From Gemmatimonadota bacterium (GTDB lineage Bacteria > Gemmatimonadota > Gemmatimonadetes > Gemmatimonadales > GWC2-71-9): a stretch of DNA of 32,059 nt. Location: positions 1 to 32,059 of the forward strand of contig JAEUJH010000748.1 in the NCBI GenBank assembly GCA_016794825.1, read 5' to 3'. Positions 1-7,130 of this stretch are shown here, in pieces; the first letter of the stretch is position 1, and each line of letters begins with the position of its first letter. The position numbers and the translations under genes were made by a program. The notes beneath the pieces were generated by a model that saw only the letters and a list, made by a program, of their open reading frames with translations, searched no databases and was not told the origin of the DNA.

Positions 1-1
1 T

Positions 2-1237
2 CATCCCCACGTCGTGCTCCTCGACGTCAAGATGGCGGGCCTCGACGGCCTCGAGGTCCTGGCCCGGCTCAAGGCGCAGGATCCCGACGCGACGGTGGTG
101 ATGATCTCGGGCCACGGGACGATCGCCACGGCCGTGCAGGCGACGCAGCGAGGCGCCTTCGACTTCCTCGAAAAACCGCTCGACGCCGATCGTCTACTCG
201 TCACGCTCCGCAACGCCATGGCCCACGCCTCGCTGTCGGGCGAGAACGAGCGCCTCAAAGGGGCCATCGACACCCAGTACCCGATGGTGGGGTCGAGCGA
301 AGCCCTCCGGACCGTCCGGGAGCTGATCGCCCGCGTCGGTCCGACCGACGCTCGGGTGCTGATCACCGGCGAGAACGGAACCGGCAAGGAGCTGGTGGCG
401 CGGGCCATCCACGAGTCGTCGCCCCGGCGCGAGCGGGCCTTCGTCGAGGTCAACTGCGCGGCGATTCCGACCGAGTTGATCGAGAGCGAACTGTTCGGTC
501 ACATGAAGGGGAGCTTTACCGGCGCGGTCGGCGATCGGCCCGGAAAGTTCGAACTGGCCGACGGCGGCACCCTCTTCCTCGACGAGATCGGCGACATGTC
601 GCTCTCGGCGCAGGCCAAGGTCCTGCGAGTGCTCCAGGAAGGGGTGGTGACCCGGATCGGGGCGCCGAAGCCGGTCGTGGTGGACGTTCGGGTCCTGGCC
701 GCCACCAACAAGGACCTCGAGGCCGAGATCGTCGAGGGGCGGTTCCGCGAAGATCTGTTCTATCGGCTGAACGTCGTGCCGATCGCGGTGCCGGCGCTGC
801 GGGAGCGGCTGGAGGACATTCCCGAACTGATTGCCCATTTCGTCGACCGGCTGGGCGGCCGGGCCGGGATCGTGAGCAAGCCGTTCGCGATCGACGCGGT
901 CCGCCGGCTCGAAAAGCGGTACTGGCCGGGCAACGTCCGGGAGTTGCGGAACGCCGTTGAGAGGCTGTTGATCCTCTCGGCGGGGCGGGGGGTCACCGCC
1001 GCCGACGTCGATCGCCACCTGCCGGCCAACGCGCCCGCCCCGACGATCGAAGCTCCGGATCCCGAGCGGGTCGGCGCCCTGGAGTCGGTCAAGCAGGACA
1101 CCGAACGCCTGTACATCCTCCAGAAGTTGCGGGAGTACGACTGGAACGTGTCCGAAACGGCTCGGGCGCTGGGCATTCCCCGCTCGAACCTGTACAAGAA
1201 GATCATCAAGCACCAATTGAACCGGGGGTCGAGGTGA
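2..1237 (+). CDS. Sigma-54-dependent response regulator (NtrC family), 5' end cut off by the window
   Basis: The reading frame is open to the first base and begins inside a receiver domain (visible residues HPHVVLLDVKMAG). The upstream start is therefore outside the window, and the GTG at 14 is only an internal codon. Asp8 of the visible part is the expected phospho-acceptor, and FLEKP supplies the conserved receiver lysine. The AAA+ sigma-54 interaction domain follows, with Walker A GENGTGKE (nt 368-391), the sigma-54 loop as GSFTGA (nt 509-526; canonical GAFTGA) and Walker B-like GTLFLDEIG. A Fis-type helix-turn-helix closes the protein (VSETARALGIPRSNLYKK). It should activate sigma-54 promoters when phosphorylated by an unseen histidine kinase. 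The stop overlaps the GTG of the next gene by four bases (GTGA), so the two are probably cotranscribed. Family certain; signal and targets unknown. Confidence 0.93.
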   Translation, partial: HPHVVLLDVKMAGLDGLEVLARLKAQDPDATVVMISGHGTIATAVQATQRGAFDFLEKPLDADRLLVTLRNAMAHASLSGENERLKGAIDTQYPMVGSSEALRTVRELIARVGPTDARVLITGENGTGKELVARAIHESSPRRERAFVEVNCAAIPTELIESELFGHMKGSFTGAVGDRPGKFELADGGTLFLDEIGDMSLSAQAKVLRVLQEGVVTRIGAPKPVVVDVRVLAATNKDLEAEIVEGRFREDLFYRLNVVPIAVPALRERLEDIPELIAHFVDRLGGRAGIVSKPFAIDAVRRLEKRYWPGNVRELRNAVERLLILSAGRGVTAADVDRHLPANAPAPTIEAPDPERVGALESVKQDTERLYILQKLREYDWNVSETARALGIPRSNLYKKIIKHQLNRGSR

Positions 1238-1698
1238 GCGCCGAACAGCCCCGCGACTGGGACAAGGAAATGGCGGAGATCGACAAGATCATCGCCAAAA
1301 CGCCGCCCGCGCAGCTTGGCTCAGGGGCGGGTGGGCCGCCGGCGCCCGCCAAGGGCGGGGGAGCGGCCGCTCCGGCCCGGGCCGCGGCTCCGCCGACGGG
1401 AAGGGCCGCCGTCCTGGCGACCTGGGTCCGCGTCGGGCTTGGCGTGGCGCTCGGCATCGGGATGACGCAGTGGCCCTATTTCCACGCCTGCGGGACGTCG
1501 CTCTTCATTTACCTCGGGGCCGTCGGCGTCGTCGGCATCAGCGGATTGTGGGGGATGGTGTCGAGCTGGCGCCGGCGGATGGGCCTGGCCCATTCGGTGT
1601 CGCTGGCCGTGTTGCTGTGGAGCGGCGTCCTGGCCGCGGCCACCGTGTTGCCCCGGGTCGGCTACGCCAAACGGGCGGCGACCTGGATCTGTCCCTAA
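1234..1698 (+). CDS. Small membrane protein of unknown function, translationally coupled to the response regulator
   Basis: This 154-residue protein starts at a GTG that overlaps the preceding stop. Residues 1-25 are charged and probably helical (DWDKEMAEIDKIIAK). A linker rich in Ala, Pro and Gly follows (about 26-56). Three hydrophobic segments lie at about 59-79, 89-109 and 119-141, with a basic SWRRR turn between the second and third. I do not recognise a named family. The reading frame is supported by the hydrophobicity pattern and the tight coupling. A link to the response regulator, for example as a target or sensor accessory, is only inference from position. It converges with the candidate SRP RNA on the other strand. 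Confidence 0.75.
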   Translation: MSAEQPRDWDKEMAEIDKIIAKTPPAQLGSGAGGPPAPAKGGGAAAPARAAAPPTGRAAVLATWVRVGLGVALGIGMTQWPYFHACGTSLFIYLGAVGVVGISGLWGMVSSWRRRMGLAHSVSLAVLLWSGVLAAATVLPRVGYAKRAATWICP

Positions 1699-1721
1699 CC
1701 CAGCAACGGCCCCATCGCGTC

Positions 1722-1816
1722 CACCCGGCGGCGATCCGGTAGTCGCCCACGGGTGGCGCTGCTACCTTCCGGGCCAGTCGCGTCGGACGGCGCGACGTTC
1801 GCCGATCGCGGGCCCG
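1722..1816 (-). ncRNA. ffs: Candidate bacterial SRP RNA (4.5S type)
   Basis: Read on the minus strand, the non-coding gap between 1698 and 1866 contains the signal recognition particle hairpin: CTGG-CCC-GGAA-GG-TAGCAG, with the GGAA tetraloop at 1770-1767. This matches the helix 8 consensus, a GGAA loop capped by CC/GG and flanked by the CAGG-like/AGCAG internal loop. Around it, complementary blocks can close a long hairpin: GTCGC with GCGAC, GCGATC (1809-1804) with GATCGC (1736-1731), and CCC with GGG. This gives about 95 nt, the usual size of the short bacterial form. The RNA binds Ffh and targets membrane proteins to the translocon. The ends are estimated from pairing, and no clear terminator is visible. 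A covariance search was not possible here. Confidence 0.75.
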
Positions 1817-1865
1817 TGGGTCCGCTGGATCGAAACTGATTCGCCTCGCACCTCGACCTGCAGCC

Positions 1866-3356
1866 ATGGCCAAGACCTTCCGGAACTTCATCGCGGGCGA
1901 CTGGGTCGCTCCGACGACGGGCGCCTATTTCGAGAACCGCAATCCGGCCGACCGGACCGACCTGATCGGCCGATTTCCCGACTCCGCCCCCGCCGACCTC
2001 GAGCGCGCGGTGGCGGCCGCCAAGCGCGGATTCGAGCGCTGGTCGAAAGTGCCCGCGCCCGCCCGGGGCGACATTCTCCGTCGGATTGGCGACCTTCTCG
2101 TCGAGCGCAAGGACCGACTGGCCGACGCGATGACCCGCGAAATGGGCAAGGTCCTGGCCGAAACCCGCGGTGACGTCCAGGAAGCGATCGACACGGCCTA
2201 CTACGCCGCCTCCGAAGGCCGGCGGCTCTTCGGCCACGTGGTGCCCTCCGAGCTCAAGCGGAAGTGGGCCATGAGCTATCGTCGCCCGATCGGGGTGGTC
2301 GGGTTGGTGACGCCGTTCAACTTCCCGCTGGCCATTCCGACCTGGAAGATGTTCCCGGCCCTGGTCTGCGGGAACACGGTGGTCCTCAAGCCCTCCGAAG
2401 ACGTCCCCCATACGGCGACCCTCCTGGTCGAGATCCTGCTCGAGGCGGGGCTTCCGGCCGACGCGATCCAGTTGGTGCACGGCCGGGGCGAAACCGTCGG
2501 CAAGGCGCTGGTGGAGCATCCGGACGTGCCGGTCATCTCGTTCACCGGGTCGACCACCACCGGGGCGATCGTCGGCGAAACCTGCGGGAGGCTGCACAAG
2601 CGGGTTTCGCTGGAAATGGGTGGCAAGAACGCCATGATCGTGATGGACGACGCCGATCTGGACCTGGCGCTCGATGGCGTCCTCTGGGGTGCGTTCGGCA
2701 CGACCGGACAGCGGTGCACCGCCACCAGCCGGCTGCTCCTCCACCGGCGGATTCACGACCGGTTCGTCCGTCGCCTGGCCGAGGCGGCCGAGGGGCTCTC
2801 GCTGGGCGATGGCCGCGAGCCGCGGACCCAGGTGGGGCCGCTGATCCACGAGGAAGCGCGCGCCAAGGTCGAAAAGTACGTGTCCATCGGCACCGATCAG
2901 GGCGCCGAGGTCGTCGTTGGCGGGAAGCGGCCCACCGGCGCGCGGGTTCGGAACGGGTGGTTCTACCGCCCCACGATCCTGGCGGGCGTCCGGCCGAATC
3001 ACCGGGTGGCCCAGGAGGAGATTTTCGGTCCGGTGCTGAGCGTGATCCGGTTTTCCAACTTCGACGAGGCGGTCCGGATCAATAACGGGGTCAAATACGG
3101 TCTCTCGAGCTCGGTGTACACCCGGGATGTCAATCTCGGCTTCCGGGCCCTCGAGGAACTCGACAACGGGATCACCTACGTCAACGCCCCCACCATCGGG
3201 GCCGAGGCGCATCTCCCGTTCGGCGGGATCAAGCAGACCGGCAACGGTCACCGCGAAGTGGGTTGGGAGGGATACCACTTCTTCTCGGAAACCAAGGTCT
3301 GTTACGTGGACTATTCGGGCACGCTGCAGCGGGCCCAGATCGACAATTATGACTGA
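1866..3356 (+). CDS. NAD(P)-dependent aldehyde dehydrogenase
   Basis: The 496-residue length is normal for the ALDH superfamily. It oxidises an aldehyde to the carboxylate using NAD(P)+. The oxyanion asparagine is N152 in TPFNFP, the coenzyme-domain motif is FTGSTTTG (227-233), the general base is E250 in SLEMGGK, and the catalytic nucleophile is C284 in GQRCTATSR. All are intact. The tail motif LPFGGIKQTGNGHREVG and the terminal VDYSGTLQRAQID resemble semialdehyde-type members, but the substrate cannot be decided from sequence. No strong Shine-Dalgarno precedes the ATG. The gene stands alone, divergent from the candidate SRP RNA, with about 50 bases between them. A sigma factor gene follows after 74 bases. 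Confidence 0.95.
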   Translation: MAKTFRNFIAGDWVAPTTGAYFENRNPADRTDLIGRFPDSAPADLERAVAAAKRGFERWSKVPAPARGDILRRIGDLLVERKDRLADAMTREMGKVLAETRGDVQEAIDTAYYAASEGRRLFGHVVPSELKRKWAMSYRRPIGVVGLVTPFNFPLAIPTWKMFPALVCGNTVVLKPSEDVPHTATLLVEILLEAGLPADAIQLVHGRGETVGKALVEHPDVPVISFTGSTTTGAIVGETCGRLHKRVSLEMGGKNAMIVMDDADLDLALDGVLWGAFGTTGQRCTATSRLLLHRRIHDRFVRRLAEAAEGLSLGDGREPRTQVGPLIHEEARAKVEKYVSIGTDQGAEVVVGGKRPTGARVRNGWFYRPTILAGVRPNHRVAQEEIFGPVLSVIRFSNFDEAVRINNGVKYGLSSSVYTRDVNLGFRALEELDNGITYVNAPTIGAEAHLPFGGIKQTGNGHREVGWEGYHFFSETKVCYVDYSGTLQRAQIDNYD

Positions 3357-3362
3357 GCCCCG

Positions 3363-3392
3363 TTGCGCCCATTGGGCGACGCGGGATAGGTT
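3363..3392 (+). promoter_or_regulatory. Candidate promoter of the sigma factor gene
   Basis: TTGCGC (3363-3368), an 18-base spacer and TAGGTT (3387-3392) lie in the 74-base gap after the aldehyde dehydrogenase. They would start transcription about 30 bases before the sigma factor ATG. The -10 box is identical to that proposed for rpsF in this window. Pattern match only. Confidence 0.35.
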
Positions 3393-3430
3393 GATCACCA
3401 ACGAGTCGAAGGCCCGAGGCGCCCATTAGC

Positions 3431-4300
3431 ATGCGTCCCATACGGGTCGGCCCTGGCAAGGGTGGGTCGACCTCCGACGACGGTTCGCTTGACCAGTATC
3501 TCCGGGAGATCAGCCGGTATCCGCTGATCAACCAGGAGGAAGAGGTCTCGCTGGCCAAGCGCATCCACGTCGGGGACGAGGAGGCGCTCGACAAGCTCGT
3601 GCGCAGCAATCTCCGTTTCGTCGTGTCGGTGGCCAAGAAATACCAGAACCAGGGCGTCTCGCTCTCCGACCTGATCAACGAGGGCAACCTTGGCCTGATC
3701 CGGGCGGCGCACAAATTCGACGAGACGAAGGGGATCAAGTTCATCTCCTACGCCGTCTGGTGGATCCGTCAGGCCATCCTCCAGGCCCTGGCGGAGCAGA
3801 GTCGGATCGTCCGGGTCCCGCTCAACCGCGCCGGCACCCTCCATCGGATTACCCGGCGCAGTTCGGCCCTCCAGCAGGAACTCGGTCGGGAGCCCACGGC
3901 GGCCGAGGTGGCGGAGGGCATGGACATCGGGGTCGAGGAGGTCGAGAAGACCCTGTCCATTTCGCAGAACCACGTCTCCCTCGACGCGCCCCTCGCCCCC
4001 GGCGAGGAGAACCGCCTCCTCGATTACCTGCCGGACACCCAGAACCCCGGCCCCGACGCCGAGACGTTCGAGCGGGCCCTGACGCAGTCGATCGAGGAGG
4101 TCCTCTCCAGCCTCCGCGAGCGCGAGGCCAAGATCCTCCGCCTCTATTTCGGGCTCGACAGCCCGGAGCCGATGACCCTCGAGGAAATCGGGGCTCAACT
4201 CGGAATCACCCGCGAGCGGGTTCGCCAGATCAAGGAGAAGGCGCTGAGCCGGCTCCGCCACGTCAGCCGGTCCAAGGCACTCGAGAGCTTTCTGACCTGA
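3431..4300 (+). CDS. rpoD: Primary-type RNA polymerase sigma-70 factor lacking region 1.1
   Basis: This 289-residue sigma factor directs RNA polymerase to promoters. Region 1.2 starts almost at once (DQYLREI, 21-27). Region 2 is highly conserved (SNLRFVVSVAKKYQNQG at 59-75; ISYAVWWIRQAI at 105-116), region 3 runs from about 130 to 200, and the region 4.2 helix-turn-helix is MTLEEIGAQLGITRERVRQIK (248-268). The protein has no region 1.1 and no long 1.2-2.1 insert. Its length and sequence style are those of the Bacteroidetes primary sigma rather than the much longer proteobacterial RpoD. It is followed after three bases by yajQ. The symbol reflects primary-type regions 2 and 4; a group 2 paralogue cannot be excluded from one window. 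Confidence 0.85.
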   Translation: MRPIRVGPGKGGSTSDDGSLDQYLREISRYPLINQEEEVSLAKRIHVGDEEALDKLVRSNLRFVVSVAKKYQNQGVSLSDLINEGNLGLIRAAHKFDETKGIKFISYAVWWIRQAILQALAEQSRIVRVPLNRAGTLHRITRRSSALQQELGREPTAAEVAEGMDIGVEEVEKTLSISQNHVSLDAPLAPGEENRLLDYLPDTQNPGPDAETFERALTQSIEEVLSSLREREAKILRLYFGLDSPEPMTLEEIGAQLGITRERVRQIKEKALSRLRHVSRSKALESFLT

Positions 4301-4303
4301 CCC

Positions 4304-4807
4304 ATGGCATCCAATTCTTCCTTCGATATTTCCACCGGCGCCGATCTCCAGGAAGTCGACAACGCGGTCAATCAGACGATCAAGGAGATCGCCCAGCGGT
4401 ACGACTTCAAGGGCTCCAACTGCACGGTCGAGTTCGACCGCACCAAGGCCGAGATTCGTCTCTTTGCCGATGACGAGTTCCGGATGAAGCAGTTGATCGA
4501 CGTGCTCGAGGCCAAGTGCGCCAAGCGGCAGGTGCCCGCCAAGAACCTCGCCAAGGGCGATCTGGTGCCCGGCGCCGGTACCTCGGTCCGTTGCACCCTG
4601 TCCCTGAAACAGGGGATCGACCAGGAAACGGCCAAGAAGATCGGGAAGGCCATCAAGGAACAGGGGTTCAAGAAGGTCCAGACCCAGATTCAGGGCGAAG
4701 AGGTCAGGGTCATCAGTCCCTCCCGCGACGAACTGCAGACGGTCATCGCCTTTCTCCGCAGTCAGGATTTTGGAATCGAACTCAAGTTCGGCAATTATCG
4801 GGGCTAG
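4304..4807 (+). CDS. yajQ: YajQ family nucleotide-binding protein
   Basis: This 167-residue protein has the family length and hallmarks throughout: SSFDI near the N-terminus, QRYDFKGS (36-43), the lysine-rich centre with VRCTLSLKQGID, GFKKVQTQIQGEEVRV, and the ending FGIELKFGNYRG. YajQ proteins are small cytoplasmic two-domain proteins; some members bind cyclic di-GMP and act as regulators, while others bind tRNA or GTP. The gene starts three bases after the sigma factor stop. Its last 38 bases are overlapped by the proposed start of the SpoIID-like gene. Identity is firm; the ligand in this organism is not known. Confidence 0.95.
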   Translation: MASNSSFDISTGADLQEVDNAVNQTIKEIAQRYDFKGSNCTVEFDRTKAEIRLFADDEFRMKQLIDVLEAKCAKRQVPAKNLAKGDLVPGAGTSVRCTLSLKQGIDQETAKKIGKAIKEQGFKKVQTQIQGEEVRVISPSRDELQTVIAFLRSQDFGIELKFGNYRG

Positions 4808-6038
4808 CCGCCGCCTCGGAGTCTGGTTGGCGGTCGCCGCGCTGCTCGGCGGCTGCCCCCGGATCGAGGTGGGCGGTGTCCCCGAGACCGAAAGCGCCGA
4901 ACCGGTCATCCGCGTCGGCTTGGGCGGGCCCGCCCGCGAACTGACCGTTGGCGGAGGCGACGGCCTGATCGTGGCCGCGCCCGACGGTGGCGGTCTGGCC
5001 GCCATTCCGGCCGGCCGACCCGCCACCGCCTCGGTCGAGGGGTCCATCGTGGTCGTCCGGTCGGGCGGATCGATGACGACGGGCGCCACGGTGTCGGTCA
5101 AACCGGGCGACCCCTCGGGCTTCGTGCGGGTCAACGGGCGGGACTACCGCGGCGAACTCCTCCTGACGCCGGCCACGGGCGGGATCCTGGCCGTCAACGT
5201 CCTGACGCTCGAGGGGTACGTGGCCGGCGTCGTCAACGCCGAAATGGGCCGCCGTCCCCCGGCCGACAGCCAGGCCGTCTTTGCCCAGGCCGTCATTTCC
5301 CGAACCGTGGCGGTCCGTTCCATCGGGCGCTATCGCGTTCGGGGCTACGATCTCGTCAGCACGGTGTCGGATCAGGCCTATGGCGGGGTGGTGAGCGAAA
5401 CCGAAGCCGGGTGGGCGGCGGTTCGAGCCACCCGGGGCGAGGTCCTGACGTACAACGGCGCGGTGATCGAGGCGTTCTTCCACTCGACCTGCGGTGGGCG
5501 GACCGAGGCGGTCGAGGAGGTGTTCTCGGGCGCGCCTCAGGTCTACCTCCGGTCGGTGTCGGATCGCGATCCTGCCGGGACGGCGTATTGCGCCATCTCG
5601 CCCCGGTTCCGGTGGCGCGAGGAGTGGGCTGGCGAGGATCTGGTGAGGGTGCTCCGCGCCAACGCCGGGATCGCCAAGCTGTCCGGCGACCAGATTCCGG
5701 TGCCGGGCGACCTCCAGGTCGGCGCCCGCTCGCCCACGGGCCGGGTGGCCGAGTTGTTGGTGACCGGCGGCGGCCGGGTCGTTCCGCTGGGTGGGCAACA
5801 GGTCGTCCGGCAGGTGCTCCGGGGCGCGGACGGCGGCTGGCTCCGGAGCACCGCGTTCTCCGTTCAGGCCACCCGGTCCGGGGGCCGGATCGTCCGACTG
5901 GTGGCGGAGGGCGGGGGCAACGGGCACGGCGTCGGGATGTGCCAATGGGGCGCTGTGGGCCGGGCTCGCGCCGGCTTCTCGTACCCGGACATCCTCTCCG
6001 CTTATTTTCCGGGGACAGAGATTCGCCGCCTTTTCTGA
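4770..6038 (+). CDS. SpoIID/LytB-domain lipoprotein, likely peptidoglycan lytic transglycosylase
   Basis: Starting from the TTG at 4770 the protein has 422 residues. Its N-terminus has two arginines (14-15), a hydrophobic stretch (about 16-26) and a lipobox LGGC with Cys29, so it is probably a lipoprotein. No better start exists, because the signal peptide begins inside the yajQ overlap. The SpoIID core follows: EGYVAGVVNAEMG with catalytic-type E158, the HSTCGGRTE segment (238-246), and GHGVGMCQWGA near the C-terminus. SpoIID enzymes cut glycan strands that lack stem peptides. The organism shows no other sporulation gene here, so a general role in cell wall turnover or division is more likely. 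A Gfo/Idh gene begins nine bases after the stop. Confidence 0.88.
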   Translation: MESNSSSAIIGASRRLGVWLAVAALLGGCPRIEVGGVPETESAEPVIRVGLGGPARELTVGGGDGLIVAAPDGGGLAAIPAGRPATASVEGSIVVVRSGGSMTTGATVSVKPGDPSGFVRVNGRDYRGELLLTPATGGILAVNVLTLEGYVAGVVNAEMGRRPPADSQAVFAQAVISRTVAVRSIGRYRVRGYDLVSTVSDQAYGGVVSETEAGWAAVRATRGEVLTYNGAVIEAFFHSTCGGRTEAVEEVFSGAPQVYLRSVSDRDPAGTAYCAISPRFRWREEWAGEDLVRVLRANAGIAKLSGDQIPVPGDLQVGARSPTGRVAELLVTGGGRVVPLGGQQVVRQVLRGADGGWLRSTAFSVQATRSGGRIVRLVAEGGGNGHGVGMCQWGAVGRARAGFSYPDILSAYFPGTEIRRLF

Positions 6039-6047
6039 AGGGTGACC

Positions 6048-7130
6048 ATGACGAGCACTCGGCGCTCAGGCCCTCACGCGAGACCGGTCCCGGCCTCCCG
6101 CACTCCCGAACTGGAGAGCCTCCAGGATCCCGTTCGCCTCGGCATCATCGGCGGAGGCGCCATCGTGCAGGTGGCCCACCTGCCGGTGCTCCGGAAAACC
6201 AAGGCGGTCCAACTGGTGGCGTTGTGCGATTCCGACCTGGTCAAGGCTCGGGCCCTGGCCGAGCGGTCCGGCATCGACAACGTCTACGATGACTTCGAGG
6301 ACCTGCTCCAGCACGAGCAACTCGACGCTGTCCTGATCGCCACGCCCAACCACCTCCACGAGTCGCACATCCTCGCCGCCCTCTCGGCCGGCCTTCACGT
6401 GCTGGTCGAGAAGCCCATGGCCCTGACCGCGGCGGGGGCCCAGAAGGTCATCCGGGCGGCGGAGCGGCGCGATCGGGTGGTCATGGTGGGCATGACCCAC
6501 CGGTACCGACCCGACGTCCAGGCCGTCCGGAGCTTCGTCCAGGCCGGCGAGCTCGGCGAAATCACGAGCGCCCGGGCCAGCTGGCACCTGGCTCGCCCGG
6601 CCCGGGCTCCGCTGGGCTGGCGCCAGAAGCGGTCCGAGGCGGGTGGCGGGGCCATGCTCGACCTGGGCCTCACCATGCTCGACCTCGGTCTGTGGCTGGC
6701 GGGGAATCCGGTCCCGGCCCGGGTCAGCGCCGCCTTGAGCCGCCCCGATGGCGACCGGGCGGTCGAGCAGTCGGGCAGCGCCTTCGTGGTGTGCGAGAAT
6801 GGCGCCGCCATCTTCGTCGACGTCACTTGGCGACACATCGGGGAGGGGGAGCGGTTCGGCGCCGGCATCCGCGGCTCGAAGGGCTCGGCCGGGATCAACC
6901 CGCTCCACGTCTGGAAGGAAATCCACGGCATGGCCCACGACGTGTCGCCGACCGGATCGTTCAACCGGGAGAACACGTTCGTCGCCTCGTTCCGGGCCCA
7001 GTGGGCTCACTTCCTCGCCGCCGTGGGTGGCCGGGTGGCCCCGCCGTCGCTCGAGGAGCAGGCCATGGTGCTCCGGGTCCTGGAAGCGATCTACAAGTCG
7101 GACGCCGACGGTCGCGACGTGCCGTTGTGA
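6048..7130 (+). CDS. Gfo/Idh/MocA family NAD(P)-dependent oxidoreductase
   Basis: This 360-residue protein has an N-terminal Rossmann fold with GIIGGGAIV (33-41), a DAVLIATPNHLH segment and the family signature EKP (121-123, VEKPMAL). A C-terminal substrate domain follows (GGGAMLDLGLTMLDLGLWL). Members reduce or oxidise sugars and related cyclic alcohols. I chose the ATG at 6048, because AAGGG lies five bases before it, over the in-frame GTG at 6042. The first 27 residues are an unusual basic, proline-rich extension before the Rossmann fold. The gene lies between a SpoIID-like lipoprotein and a DUF4105 membrane protein, which may hint at an envelope sugar substrate, but the substrate is unknown. 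Confidence 0.9.
   Translation: MTSTRRSGPHARPVPASRTPELESLQDPVRLGIIGGGAIVQVAHLPVLRKTKAVQLVALCDSDLVKARALAERSGIDNVYDDFEDLLQHEQLDAVLIATPNHLHESHILAALSAGLHVLVEKPMALTAAGAQKVIRAAERRDRVVMVGMTHRYRPDVQAVRSFVQAGELGEITSARASWHLARPARAPLGWRQKRSEAGGGAMLDLGLTMLDLGLWLAGNPVPARVSAALSRPDGDRAVEQSGSAFVVCENGAAIFVDVTWRHIGEGERFGAGIRGSKGSAGINPLHVWKEIHGMAHDVSPTGSFNRENTFVASFRAQWAHFLAAVGGRVAPPSLEEQAMVLRVLEAIYKSDADGRDVPL

Noticed and set aside
1695-3401. Minus-strand frame of 568 codons opposite the aldehyde dehydrogenase
   Set aside because: Shadow of an enzyme whose catalytic motifs are all intact. It would also run across the candidate SRP RNA.
3364-3427. Nine-base direct repeat GCGCCCATT on both sides of the sigma promoter region
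   Set aside because: Too short to mean much in a high-GC genome, and no associated element.
3395-5134. Minus-strand frame of 579 codons opposite the sigma factor and yajQ
   Set aside because: Shadow frame; both plus-strand proteins are certain.
6692-7126. Upstream extension of the DUF4105 gene
   Set aside because: Arg and Gly-rich shadow of the oxidoreductase. The GTG at 7127 gives a signal peptide and a GTGA overlap.
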